Made by a program: the position numbers and the translations under genes. Under the pieces are notes generated by a model. That model was not told the origin of the DNA. It was given only the letters and a program-made list of their open reading frames with translations, and searched no databases. This document shows positions 24,983-33,004 of a DNA stretch of 64,000 nt, piece after piece. The stretch covers positions 62,001 to 126,000 of the forward strand of contig JBKEDB010000001.1 in NCBI GenBank assembly GCA_047975195.1. The letters run 5' to 3'. Origin of the DNA: Cumulibacter sp047975195. GTDB taxonomy: Bacteria; Actinomycetota; Actinomycetes; Mycobacteriales; Antricoccaceae. Positions within the stretch are counted from its first letter, which is position 1. Each line of letters begins with the position of its first letter.

Positions 24983-25846
24983 TCAGTCCAAGTCGACGAC
25001 AATGAAGGGGTCGATAGTCGGTCCCGGCGACCCGCCGGCCGGCTCCTCGGAGATCGCGATCGCGGTGACCTGGCCGGAAACGCCGTTGACGACGTACTCC
25101 TGCCCCTCGCCATGGGTGCGAGGCATGACACCAGCACTGGTGATCGCCCCATCGTCGTGCATGAGCCACACCTGGAAATCTTTACCCTCCGGTGCGTCGG
25201 GCATCTGCTCACTCGAGATAACTGCCTTCTCTTGTGCCTGCGATAAATACAGTGTCGCCGTCCAGTCGTCGATGCTTGCTGTCTGGCTGCTGACATCCGA
25301 GGCGCTGATTACCGCCTCGGCTTGATTCATCGGAGTGCCATCGCGCTGTCCGAGGATGACCACGACCGCGACGATCGCTGCTGCGGCCGCAGCAATCGCG
25401 CCCAGCCACGCTCCGCGCCGACGCGCACGCCGGCTGCTGAGGTCGACGGTCCCGGCCGCCTCACCCGTATCGGAGACCTCACCCCGATGACCGCCTTCGC
25501 TCGGACCGGAGACCTCCGGTGGACTGGCCATCTCCCCTGGCGCGGCAGCCTCGTGCAGGCCAGCACCCTGAACCTGTTCAGCAACAGGGTGCTCCGGAGT
25601 CTCGTCAACGGCCAACGGAGGCAATGGGCGCACAGACTTAATCGCATTGAGCACGTGATCACGGAGGTACGCCGGAGGCGCTTGCTCGCTAATTTTGCTC
25701 AGTTCGGATACGGCATCGACCAGCGATTCGGTCTCTTCGGCAAGTTCCGGGTCCTCCCGCATGAGTGCCTCATGCGCCGCGCGCTCTTCATCGGTAAGGG
25801 CGTCGGCGGCGTACGCGCCGCTCAGGCGACGATCGTCGTCCTTCAT
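24983..25846 (-). CDS. rskA: Anti-sigma-K factor RskA
   Basis: A 287-aa membrane anti-sigma factor. The cytoplasmic anti-sigma domain (residues 1 to about 75; SGAYAADALTDEERAAHEAL) is of the RskA type. A long Pro/Glu-rich linker follows (about 76-140), then one helix (about 146-165, WLGAIAAAAAAIVAVVVIL), and an extracytoplasmic RskA domain with EGKDFQVWLMHDDG and the end VTAIAISEEPAGGS. In mycobacteria RskA holds SigK inactive and is cut by proteases including Rip1. The ATG overlaps the sigK stop by 4 bp, so both are made together. The linker is much longer than the short one I expect in mycobacterial RskA. Confidence 0.92.
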   Translation of the reverse strand: MKDDDRRLSGAYAADALTDEERAAHEALMREDPELAEETESLVDAVSELSKISEQAPPAYLRDHVLNAIKSVRPLPPLAVDETPEHPVAEQVQGAGLHEAAAPGEMASPPEVSGPSEGGHRGEVSDTGEAAGTVDLSSRRARRRGAWLGAIAAAAAAIVAVVVILGQRDGTPMNQAEAVISASDVSSQTASIDDWTATLYLSQAQEKAVISSEQMPDAPEGKDFQVWLMHDDGAITSAGVMPRTHGEGQEYVVNGVSGQVTAIAISEEPAGGSPGPTIDPFIVVDLD

Positions 25847-26454
25847 CGCGCCACCTCCAATGCGTCTCTGAGCCGTATCAGCCCGTCGCGGATCCGGGTC
25901 TTGGCCGTCCCTAACGTTAGATCGAGCAGGGCGGCAACTTCTTTGTGCGTGTACCCGCCGAAGTACGCCAGCTCGATCGCGGAGCGTTGCACGTCCGTCA
26001 GCGTGTCCAGGGCTCGCACGACGCGCTGGCCGTCCATTGTCCGCTCGACCGTCTCGCTGGTCTGGTCTCTCTCGCGATCGACGCTGCCGACGGCGTACTC
26101 ATCGTCGCGGCGTCGCGACGACTCGGCTGAACGCACTCGATCCACCGCGCGTCGATGCGCCATCATCAGCATCCAGGACGTCGCGGACCCGCTCTGCGAG
26201 CGATACCGAGCCGCGTTGCGCCATACCTGCAGGAACACTTCCTGCGTGACCTCCTCGGACTGCGCTCGGTCCCGCACTACGCGCAGTATCAGCCCGAAGA
26301 TTCGCGCCCCGAACAAGTCGTACAGTTCGGCAAACGCGGCCTCATCGCCGCGGCTGGATCGACGCAGTAACTCCTGCGCCAATTCCTCTTCTCCGACGGG
26401 CGGGCGCGCGGCGCTGTCGTGCGCCGCGCGCTCGCCACCTGGTTCGAAGATCAT
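25843..26454 (-). CDS. sigK: ECF sigma factor SigK
   Basis: A 203-aa ECF sigma factor. Region 2 spans residues about 35-105 (AFAELYDLFGARIFGLILRV, SEEVTQEVFLQVW) and region 4 about 148-200 (LTDVQRSAIELAYFGGYTHKE, LGTAKTRIRDGLIRLRDAL). Coupling to rskA and the neighbouring DUF1365, FAD-oxidoreductase and fasciclin genes identify it as SigK. The start is GTG or ATG at 26454, 21 bp after the fasciclin stop, so sigK is probably transcribed from the fasciclin promoter and autoregulates. The protein has no cysteine, whereas M. tuberculosis SigK is reported to use a disulfide for redox sensing. Confidence 0.92.
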   Translation of the reverse strand: MIFEPGGERAAHDSAARPPVGEEELAQELLRRSSRGDEAAFAELYDLFGARIFGLILRVVRDRAQSEEVTQEVFLQVWRNAARYRSQSGSATSWMLMMAHRRAVDRVRSAESSRRRDDEYAVGSVDRERDQTSETVERTMDGQRVVRALDTLTDVQRSAIELAYFGGYTHKEVAALLDLTLGTAKTRIRDGLIRLRDALEVAR

Positions 26455-26475
26455 TACCTAGATGCTCGCACGTCG

Positions 26476-27156
26476 TTACTCAGGGAGCAGTACCTGGTCG
26501 ATGATGTACACCGTCGCGTTTGCCGTCTGCACGTTGCCGCACACGACACTCGCCTCACCGACCATGAAATCTTCACCGGACCCCGTTACCGTGATCGTGC
26601 CGCCACCGAGCGTTTCGTGCTCGCCAGCGACCTGTTCGGGGGCCAGTCGCCCCTCCACCACGTGGTTGGTGAGCACCGTAGTCAACATTCCGCTCGGATC
26701 AGCCATCGCTGCATCCAATGTCTCGGCCGGCACCGCGCTGAACGCGTCGTCGGTCGGCGCGAACACCGTGATGTCCTGCGCCGAGTTGAGAGTGTCAACC
26801 AGGTCGGCCTCCTGCACTGCCGACACCAGGGTAGACAGGGCCGGATTGTTACTGGCTGCGGTAGCAACCGGATCTGCCGCCATGCCGTCGAAGGAGCCCG
26901 CGCCGTCCTCGGGGACCGCTGCGCACCCGGGACCGAACGGCATACTCGCCGCGTCGGCGCCACCCTCTTCGGCGCCATCCTCTTCGGGCATCGCCTCGTC
27001 GGAGGACTTCTCGCCCATGCCCGAGTCCTGCTCGGACGAAGTGTCTTGAGACGAGCCATTCGTATCAGCGCTGTCAGAATCGCTTCCGCAGGCGGTCAGT
27101 AGCAGGGGAAGTGCAACGATTGCCGCAGCAGCAGTCCCTCGGAGGGTTCGCGTCAT
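26476..27156 (-). CDS. Fasciclin-domain lipoprotein (MPT83/MPT70-like)
   Basis: A 226-aa secreted lipoprotein. The signal peptide RTLRGTAAAAIVALPLLLTAC ends in the lipobox LLTAC (Cys about residue 23). A linker rich in Ser, Asp and Glu precedes one FAS1 domain (residues about 90-226) with ITVFAPTDDAFSAVP and TVYIIDQVLLPE. In mycobacteria SigK drives the related mpt70/mpt83. ATG 27156 follows a GAAAGGG ribosome site; the frame is open 14 codons more without a signal. It is the first gene of the fasciclin-sigK-rskA operon. Its role is probably adhesion or envelope function, but that is inferred from the domain. Confidence 0.9.
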   Translation of the reverse strand: MTRTLRGTAAAAIVALPLLLTACGSDSDSADTNGSSQDTSSEQDSGMGEKSSDEAMPEEDGAEEGGADAASMPFGPGCAAVPEDGAGSFDGMAADPVATAASNNPALSTLVSAVQEADLVDTLNSAQDITVFAPTDDAFSAVPAETLDAAMADPSGMLTTVLTNHVVEGRLAPEQVAGEHETLGGGTITVTGSGEDFMVGEASVVCGNVQTANATVYIIDQVLLPE

Positions 27157-27212
27157 GATCGTGCCCTTTCGTCGTCGAGACGTCGTCTCGTGCCTCATCG
27201 GTTACGCGAGTA

Positions 27213-27240
27213 GTTCGCCGTCCGGTGCGGCGCGGATTGG
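27213..27240 (-). promoter_or_regulatory. SigK-like promoter of the fasciclin-sigK-rskA operon
   Basis: On the minus strand CCAATC is followed by exactly 17 bp and CGAAC, ending 56 bp upstream of the fasciclin ATG. The same pattern occurs before two other genes of the locus. A match to SigK is inferred from recurrence and from my recollection of a CC-rich -35 and CGAAT -10 in mycobacteria. Confidence 0.5.
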
Positions 27241-27353
27241 AAACCTGCAAGAAAAATCGGAAACTTTCGCATCGGCGGCGCGCTTGGGCCCACAGACCGG
27301 TAGCGCAACCGAATGTGCGAGGTACCCACGAGCGGCCGCTGACACGGCTGCCC

Positions 27354-28898
27354 TCAGACGCCTGTCACCACGAGCGACTGCTGCCCAGTCGCCCCTGAGG
27401 GGTACGGCGGCGCTTTCTTCTCGGTCTGCACCGCACCGGTCCCGTCGGTAGCGCGCACCTGCAGGCGTTGCGAACCGCTTTCGGGCGTCCACGGCAGATA
27501 CCACTGACGCCAGTAGTCAATGCCTGCGTCCGCACCTAACGTGGCCTGTTGCCACGGACCGTCGCCGACCTTTACTTCTACCTTCGCGATGCTGCGCCCT
27601 TGTGCCCATGCGACACCGCCGATGAAGCCTGGCTCGCCGGCGGTGACCTCCGCGAGCGGTTTCGGCACGTCGATCCGCGCCTGCGTGTGGATCGTTCCGT
27701 CGGTATCCCACCCGCACTCAGTCCAGTAGGCCTGCTGCTTCGCATACGTCGTCGCGGTCAACGAGGTCAGCCACTTCGTCGATCCGACGAAGCCGTACAG
27801 ACGGGGAGTCACTAGCCGAACGGGGAACCCCCGCTCACGGGACAGCTGCTCGCCGTTCATCCCGAACGCGAGTAGGGCCTCTCGGTCGTCGGTGAGTGCC
27901 TCGATCGGCGTGGAGATCGTCATTCCGTCGATGTCTCGCGAGAGGATCTGGTCGACACCGCCGCGTACACCGGCGTCGGCCAACACGTCACTGACGCGTA
28001 CGCCTAACCAGCGCGCCGCGCCGACGTATGGCCCGCCGACCTCATTCGACACGCACGTCATGGTGATGTCGCGTTCGATGACCTCGTACGACGTCAGGTC
28101 TTCGAAGTTGAGCACCAGCGGGTTATCGACGTCTCCGTCGATCGTGAGGCTCCTGTCGGCGGGGTCGATCGTCGGCACGACCAACGCAGTGTCGACGCGG
28201 TAGAACTCGTTGCTCGGGGTACGAAACGCGCTGATTCCCGGTATCTTCTCCTCCAGTCCCGTTGGCAGTTTGGGCAGCGGAGATGCGGCCCGCGGCAGGG
28301 CGATCTTCACTGCCTTCTGCGCATTCGCAATGAGCCACTGCCCTGCCAGCAGGCTCACCGCGCCGACGGTCGCGGCGGCGCCACCAAGTTTCAGGAAGGA
28401 GCGGCGACTCGACCGATGCGCGGTATCGTCACGATCTGCGGCCGGATCGGCTGCACCATCGCCGTTGCGGCCAGCGACCGCCAGTGCCTTCGTCAACGCG
28501 ATCAGCGCCCCGATTGCCACAGCAATCGCGATCAGCGATGGGATCGCCCAAGATACGTTGGCGCTCGGACGAAGTAGCGCGGCGGCGATGCACACCGCCC
28601 CGACGACCCCCATAGCGCCTGCGCCCCAACCGATCCATCGCCGGGCAAGTAGACCCGCGATGGCAAACAGCAGCGCGGCGACGACGCCGATCACACTCAG
28701 CAGAAATATCTTGTCTGCGCTGCCAAACGTCGCGATAGCCCACTGTTTGACCGGCTGCGGTGTCAGGTCGACCACGGTTGACCCGATCACCAGCACCGGC
28801 GCCGATCCTGGGTTGACTATGACCGCGACGAGGTGCGCGATGCCGAGCCCTGCGAGCCCGGCTTCCAGACCTGCCGTCGCATACCGCCAGTTTTTCAT
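27354..28898 (-). CDS. Membrane-anchored molybdopterin-dependent oxidoreductase, paralogue 2 (SigK locus)
   Basis: A 514-aa close paralogue of the enzyme at 18795-20348, with the same layout: four or five N-terminal helices (GLEAGLAGLGIAHLVAVIV, IFLLSVIGVVAALLFAIAGL), a twin-Arg-like RRSFLKLGG segment, the Moco domain with the ligand Cys in ITMTCVSNEVGG, and a C-terminal dimerisation domain. It should work on the outer face of the membrane. The ATG at 28898 lies only 7 bp after a SigK-like -10 element, so the mRNA may be leaderless. It sits upstream of the fasciclin gene after a 197-bp gap that carries its own promoter. The substrate is unknown; repair of oxidised envelope proteins is one possibility. 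Confidence 0.9.
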   Translation of the reverse strand: MKNWRYATAGLEAGLAGLGIAHLVAVIVNPGSAPVLVIGSTVVDLTPQPVKQWAIATFGSADKIFLLSVIGVVAALLFAIAGLLARRWIGWGAGAMGVVGAVCIAAALLRPSANVSWAIPSLIAIAVAIGALIALTKALAVAGRNGDGAADPAADRDDTAHRSSRRSFLKLGGAAATVGAVSLLAGQWLIANAQKAVKIALPRAASPLPKLPTGLEEKIPGISAFRTPSNEFYRVDTALVVPTIDPADRSLTIDGDVDNPLVLNFEDLTSYEVIERDITMTCVSNEVGGPYVGAARWLGVRVSDVLADAGVRGGVDQILSRDIDGMTISTPIEALTDDREALLAFGMNGEQLSRERGFPVRLVTPRLYGFVGSTKWLTSLTATTYAKQQAYWTECGWDTDGTIHTQARIDVPKPLAEVTAGEPGFIGGVAWAQGRSIAKVEVKVGDGPWQQATLGADAGIDYWRQWYLPWTPESGSQRLQVRATDGTGAVQTEKKAPPYPSGATGQQSLVVTGV

Positions 28899-28905
28899 GC
28901 CGGTG

Positions 28906-28933
28906 GTTCGACGCCCGCGAAGATTTGGATTGA
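28906..28933 (-). promoter_or_regulatory. SigK-like promoter of molybdopterin oxidoreductase
   Basis: On the minus strand TCAATC, exactly 17 bp, then CGAAC, with 7 bp between the CGAAC and the ATG. Normal spacing from -10 to start site would place transcription initiation at or beside the ATG. Confidence 0.45.
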
Positions 28934-29034
28934 CCGTTGCTGCGGTTGGTCATTCCTGCGTCGCGAACGCTGCGCCAATACCGCTGAGCCTGGCGACGAT
29001 CCAGCACCGCCGGGTGGTGCGCATCTCTGCGCGC

Positions 29035-29790
29035 TTATCGAACGCCGTCCTCGGTGTGAGCAACGCGAGGCATAACCGGCAGCCTTCGCAACCAAAGCCA
29101 GATGCCGTGTAGTCGGATCAGCGCACTGACGCGCTGCGTCATGAACAAGTGCGTGCCGGTGACTCGCAACAAGGCACCGTGAGTAGCGGGCCGCGGAATC
29201 CCACGGGAGACCCCGGTGAAGATGCGTTGACCGTCACGCATGAGTCCGATCGTGACGTCAATTCGGTCAGGTGCCAGCCGCAGCCATACGTCGTAATGAC
29301 CGGTGCGGTCGTTGAACGTCGAGACGTAGAAGGCCTTATCGATATGGGCGTGCCCTGCGCTATCAGTCTGCACGAGGTACCCGTGCCGTTCGCCGTAGGT
29401 GTTGTGTACTTCAAGGACGATCGCCCGGATGGTGCCACGCTCGCTCAGACACCAGAACACCGACAGCGGGTCGAACACATGCCCGAGCACACGGGCGTTC
29501 GCCAGCATCAGCACGCGGTCGGTCGAGCGCAACCGGACACCGCGTCGACCAAGGAACCGGGTCAGATCACCGCGTATTCCGCCGCCGAGGCGGCCACCAT
29601 CGAGGTGATCTGCTGCGCGGAAGCGCGCGAGTGGTCGCAGCCACCTCGGAAACTCCGGCAAGTCGTCGATGTCGACGAGCCATTGGTACGCGCGATGGCG
29701 GAAGGTGTGCTTGATGGGCGTACGACGGCTGTGGATGACTTCGCCGACGACGAGAGCCGGAATCGGCGGCAAGTGCGCAATAGTCACCAT
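29035..29790 (-). CDS. DUF1365 protein (Rv0448c-like)
   Basis: A 251-aa DUF1365 protein, homologous to M. tuberculosis Rv0448c by its motifs: VIHSRRTPIKHTFRHRAYQW near the N-terminus, NARVLGHVFDPLSVFWCLS and VLEVHNTYGERHGYLV in the middle, and KAFYVSTFNDRTGHYDV. The biochemical function is unproven; the family is linked to lipid modification because it co-occurs with cyclopropane-type fatty-acid synthases. ATG 29790 overlaps the FAD oxidoreductase stop; GTG 29787 is an alternative with a 4-bp GTGA overlap. Translation is coupled to the upstream gene. No cyclopropane synthase gene follows here, unlike the mycobacterial locus. Confidence 0.88.
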   Translation of the reverse strand: MVTIAHLPPIPALVVGEVIHSRRTPIKHTFRHRAYQWLVDIDDLPEFPRWLRPLARFRAADHLDGGRLGGGIRGDLTRFLGRRGVRLRSTDRVLMLANARVLGHVFDPLSVFWCLSERGTIRAIVLEVHNTYGERHGYLVQTDSAGHAHIDKAFYVSTFNDRTGHYDVWLRLAPDRIDVTIGLMRDGQRIFTGVSRGIPRPATHGALLRVTGTHLFMTQRVSALIRLHGIWLWLRRLPVMPRVAHTEDGVR

Positions 29791-31058
29791 GCGACACCGA
29801 ACTTCGCTGCCGCCGCGGCGCCCGAGCGGCACCCATCTTCGTGAGATCCCCAGCCTAGATGCGCGCCGGCAAAGGCTAGGCGATCGCCACCGGCCGCACG
29901 CAGCCGGCGCGCCGAATCGACGGCCTCCGCGGTGAAGATCGGATGGGTGTAGGTCATTCGTGCATTCACCTGATCGGGGTCAACTCGTCCTTCGGCTCCG
30001 AGCGTGACCATGTGCTGGGCATCGTCGTCCAGGCCTTGGAGCCGGTTCATCCAGTAGCTGACGGTGACATCGTCTCCTGCGCCGTGGCAGCTCGACAGCT
30101 GATAGTTCCACGATGCGCGCGCACGCGGAGTTTCCGGCAGCACCGATTCGTCTCGATGCAACCAGGTCTCGTTCGAGGAATAGCGGATGGCACTCAGGTT
30201 CTCCTTCTCTTCGGGCGTGGCGTCAGCCAACAACTCGGCCGCCTGTTCCGCGTGCGTGGCCACCACGACTCGGTCGAAACGCTCGATACCCACCGGCGTG
30301 CGTACGTCGACCCCGTCGTCGTGACGCTGCACCGCGGTGACCGGGCAATCCACTCGCACGTCCGACATCTGCGCGACGATTCGCGACACGTAACTCTGCG
30401 ATCCCCCGACGACCGTGCGCCAGGTCGGCGACCCAGTAATCTGCAGCATTCCGTGGTGCTCGAGGAACTGGAACAAATGACGCGCCGGGTACGCGAACGC
30501 GTCATCCTGGCCGCACGACCACACGCACGCCACGAGCGGAATCGCGAAATGATGTACGAAGTACGCGCCGTAGCGGCGCTGGGTCAGAAACTCACCCCAG
30601 GTCAACTCGCGGTCTTCGGGCCGGGCGCTGGCCAGCAGCCGACGCGCGTCGCGGTGGAACCGCGGGACTTGGGCGAGTAACCGGCGGAATCGAGCGTCGC
30701 GAAGCCGGCCGGGTTGCGCGAGGATGCCGCCGATTCCGCTGCCACCGGCGTATGACAGACCACACTGCCCACAGGTGATACTCATACTCATCTCAGCAGG
30801 ACGGGTGCGGCCCCCCAGCTCACGAAAGAGTCGGGTCACATTGGGATAGGTAACCTGGTTCATCACGATGAAGCCGGTGTCGATGCGAAGCGGTTGTCCG
30901 CGAGACCCGGACACTCGATGAGTGTGCGCGTGACCACCGACGCGGCCCTCGGATTCCAGCACGGTCACGCGGTGAGTTCGGCGCAGCAGACACGCAGCGG
31001 TCAGACCGGACACACCCGATCCGATGACCGCCACGCTCGGACGATTGGTCGTCGGCAT
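29784..31058 (-). CDS. NAD(P)/FAD-dependent oxidoreductase (Rv0449c-like)
   Basis: A 424-aa flavin amine-oxidase-fold protein. The Rossmann motif VAVIGSGVSGLTAACLLRR starts at residue 9, followed by VTVLESEGRVGGHAHTHR. The middle contains LIRIDTGF-like LRIDTGFIVMNQVTYPN and the C-terminus GDRLAFAGAHLGWGSHEDGC with the second FAD contact. It resembles Rv0449c of the mycobacterial sigK locus. Its reaction is not established; a role in fatty-acyl modification is suggested by context. It is the first gene of a two-gene unit with DUF1365 and is preceded by a SigK-like promoter. Confidence 0.9.
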   Translation of the reverse strand: MPTTNRPSVAVIGSGVSGLTAACLLRRTHRVTVLESEGRVGGHAHTHRVSGSRGQPLRIDTGFIVMNQVTYPNVTRLFRELGGRTRPAEMSMSITCGQCGLSYAGGSGIGGILAQPGRLRDARFRRLLAQVPRFHRDARRLLASARPEDRELTWGEFLTQRRYGAYFVHHFAIPLVACVWSCGQDDAFAYPARHLFQFLEHHGMLQITGSPTWRTVVGGSQSYVSRIVAQMSDVRVDCPVTAVQRHDDGVDVRTPVGIERFDRVVVATHAEQAAELLADATPEEKENLSAIRYSSNETWLHRDESVLPETPRARASWNYQLSSCHGAGDDVTVSYWMNRLQGLDDDAQHMVTLGAEGRVDPDQVNARMTYTHPIFTAEAVDSARRLRAAGGDRLAFAGAHLGWGSHEDGCRSGAAAAAKFGVAW

Positions 31059-31102
31059 AGGCCTCCTCTTGCTGCGTTGATCGCGGCATGGTCGGGTCCG
31101 TG

Positions 31103-31130
31103 ATTCGAGGCGAACCGCATTGCGGTTTGG
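31103..31130 (-). promoter_or_regulatory. SigK-like promoter of FAD oxidoreductase-DUF1365 unit
   Basis: On the minus strand CCAAAC, exactly 17 bp, CGAAT; the -10 ends 45 bp upstream of the gene start. The spacer contains the perfect palindrome AACCGCATTGCGGTT (31113-31127), a possible additional regulator site. Confidence 0.5.
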
Positions 31131-31278
31131 TCGACCCCGTCACATCACCTTGCGGTACGTTGCGCGCCTTCCACTGGCGCCCATACCGTTCTGGGGTAGA
31201 TCACGAGGCATCTCCGGGAGGTAGTCGTATGGCGCCCACCGCGATTGCGGGACGCCGGCTGATGCCTCGGTCGCGCGG

Positions 31279-32331
31279 ATGACCTCCTCGGCACCCGACG
31301 AAGTAGGTGGAAAGAAACACACCACTCGACGGGTCGTTCAACTACTCGTGGTTATCGGCCTGCTCGCGGCGGTGGTGATTTTTGGTATCGACAAACTGCC
31401 GGCCTGGGCCGACATCGTTGATGCGCTCAGTTCGGCGTCCCCTCTCTTGGTGTGCGCGGGACTGCTCGCCGCAGGTGGAGCACTCGTTGCATCGGCGCTC
31501 GGTCAACAAATACTCACCCGGGCCCTCGGCGGAAAACTGACCCTCACCCGCTCCGTCCTGATCTCGTCGGCGGGAAGCACGATCGCGACCGCCGTACCAC
31601 TCGGCGGCCCCGTCTCGGTGGCATTCACGATCCGTTGGCTAGCGCTTGGGGGGATCAGCGCACCCACGGCGACTGCTGTCGCGGTGCTCGCCGGCGCGCT
31701 CTCGATCATTGCGCTCTGCGTCATGGGACTCATCGGACTCATCAGCATCTGGGCCCCGTGGCTCACCGATCACGTCGAGGGAACCCTCGGCTACACCGCA
31801 CTCGGTGTGACGATCATTGCTGCGGTCCGTTTTGTCGCCGGACGCGGAGTCTTCGGCCGACTTGCTCGAGGCATCCACCGCCGCGCGCCGAGCGCCATCG
31901 CCGGCTGGCTCAGCCGGATGGGCGCCGCGCTCCACTCCATGATCAGCGACCTGAAGACCCTGCGCACGCGGGTCTTGGTTCGCACGACGATCGTGCTCGC
32001 TTTCCGTTGGACCTTCGACATCGCGTGCCTGGTGTGTATCACCGCCGCCGTCGGCCTGAGTCTGGAACCAGTTGACGCCGTCATCGCCTATCTAACAGTG
32101 CAAGTGACCCGGCAGATCACGATTCTGCCCGGCGGTGTGGGGATCGTCGAGGTCGCGCTCGCGTCCGCGCTCATCGTGCAAGGCGCCGCAGCCGGTCCGG
32201 CGGCGGCCGCCGTACTGCTGTACCGATTGGCTTCGCAGTGGTTACCGATGTTGCTGGGCGTCGGCCCACTCGTCTGGCTGATGCGGCGTGAGCGCACGGC
32301 CGACGCACAACGCGAGGCCCTCACGCCATAA
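31279..32331 (+). CDS. YbhN/AglD-family flippase-like membrane protein
   Basis: A 350-aa polytopic protein with about eight helices (VVQLLVVIGLLAAVVIFGID; LLVCAGLLAAGGALVASALG; LIGYTALGV-type segments). The late motif VTRQITILPGGVGIVEVAL matches the PGGxGxxE signature of the lysylphosphatidylglycerol-synthase transmembrane (UPF0104) family, whose members flip lipids or lipid-linked sugars. There is no synthase domain, so it is the transporter-like half only. The start is ATG 31279. It is divergent from the SigK-locus FAD oxidoreductase and ends before a hairpin terminator. The cargo is unknown. Confidence 0.85.
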   Translation: MTSSAPDEVGGKKHTTRRVVQLLVVIGLLAAVVIFGIDKLPAWADIVDALSSASPLLVCAGLLAAGGALVASALGQQILTRALGGKLTLTRSVLISSAGSTIATAVPLGGPVSVAFTIRWLALGGISAPTATAVAVLAGALSIIALCVMGLIGLISIWAPWLTDHVEGTLGYTALGVTIIAAVRFVAGRGVFGRLARGIHRRAPSAIAGWLSRMGAALHSMISDLKTLRTRVLVRTTIVLAFRWTFDIACLVCITAAVGLSLEPVDAVIAYLTVQVTRQITILPGGVGIVEVALASALIVQGAAAGPAAAAVLLYRLASQWLPMLLGVGPLVWLMRRERTADAQREALTP

Positions 32332-32367
32332 CCCGAGGCGGGCCGAGACGTACGCCGACATGCGAAA

Positions 32368-32405
32368 GTCCCGTGGAATACGCGCCAACGCGTCTCCCAC
32401 GGGAC
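32368..32405. terminator. Bidirectional hairpin terminator
   Basis: The perfect arms GTCCCGTGG and CCACGGGAC enclose a 20-nt loop with an internal CGCG..CGCG pairing. It lies between the convergent YbhN-type gene and the TRAP operon. Confidence 0.7.
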
Positions 32406-32420
32406 AATCGGCAAGCGGAG

Positions 32421-33000
32421 TTAGGCGCCCTCCGCCTCATGCGAAACGACCGATAGTTCCGGTGGACCGTCGGCACGGACATTCCGTACGCACACGAACA
32501 CCGTCTCGATCAGGATCATGAACATCGGCAGCGGCACCAAGAAGTACACGGGCCACAGCGGATACAGGTCGCCGCCCGCGGAGAACGCCCCCCCGCTGAG
32601 CGCCGTCAATAGAATGCCCCAACGTCAGGACGAGCAGAATTCCGAAAAGTAGGAGCTCCAGCGCCACGTGCGCGTAGGTAACCCCCGATCCGAACTTCCC
32701 CTTCATCTTCTGCTTGAGCAGGTCCATCCGCGGCAGTACGCCGGAACCGTACACGTACGCCAACCCGGGGAACACGGGCAACGGCATGAAGTAGTTCTGC
32801 ACATACTCAAAGGATCCAGAGATCGAGCCGCCGAGCCAGTTCCGGGCGATCACGTCGGCAACGATCAGCAGCATCATGCCGAACACGGCCAGCCCACTGA
32901 CCACCGCACCAATGACCTTCACATGGCCCCATGCCTAATACAACCTGTCGAAAGACTCCGTCGACGAGTCGGCTTCGGAGCTGAGATTTTCGTCAGTCAT
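32421..33000 (-). pseudogene. dctQ: TRAP transporter small permease DctQ, broken by stop and frameshift
   Basis: The expected start is ATG 33000, 4 bp after the dctM stop, reading MTDENLSSEADSSTESFDRL. Codon 22 is an amber TAG (32935-32937), after which the same frame continues VKVIGAVVSGLAVFGMMLLI, a normal DctQ first helix. A second lesion is an extra base at the GGGG run 32617-32620: the frame carries LLLFGILLVLTLG, and removing one G continues into ILLTALSGGAFSAGG and the last helix YFLVPLPMFMILIETVFVCV. Four helices of a normal DctQ are recognisable. An internal GTG at 32922 could restart, but the frameshift remains. The gene is therefore probably inactive, or the sequence has two errors. 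Confidence 0.8.
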
Positions 33001-33004
33001 CGCG

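Noticed and set aside
32935..32937. Amber codon in dctQ read as a special amino acid or suppressed stop
   Set aside because: There is no sign of pyrrolysine machinery in the window, and a second independent frameshift lies downstream, so decay or sequence error is simpler.
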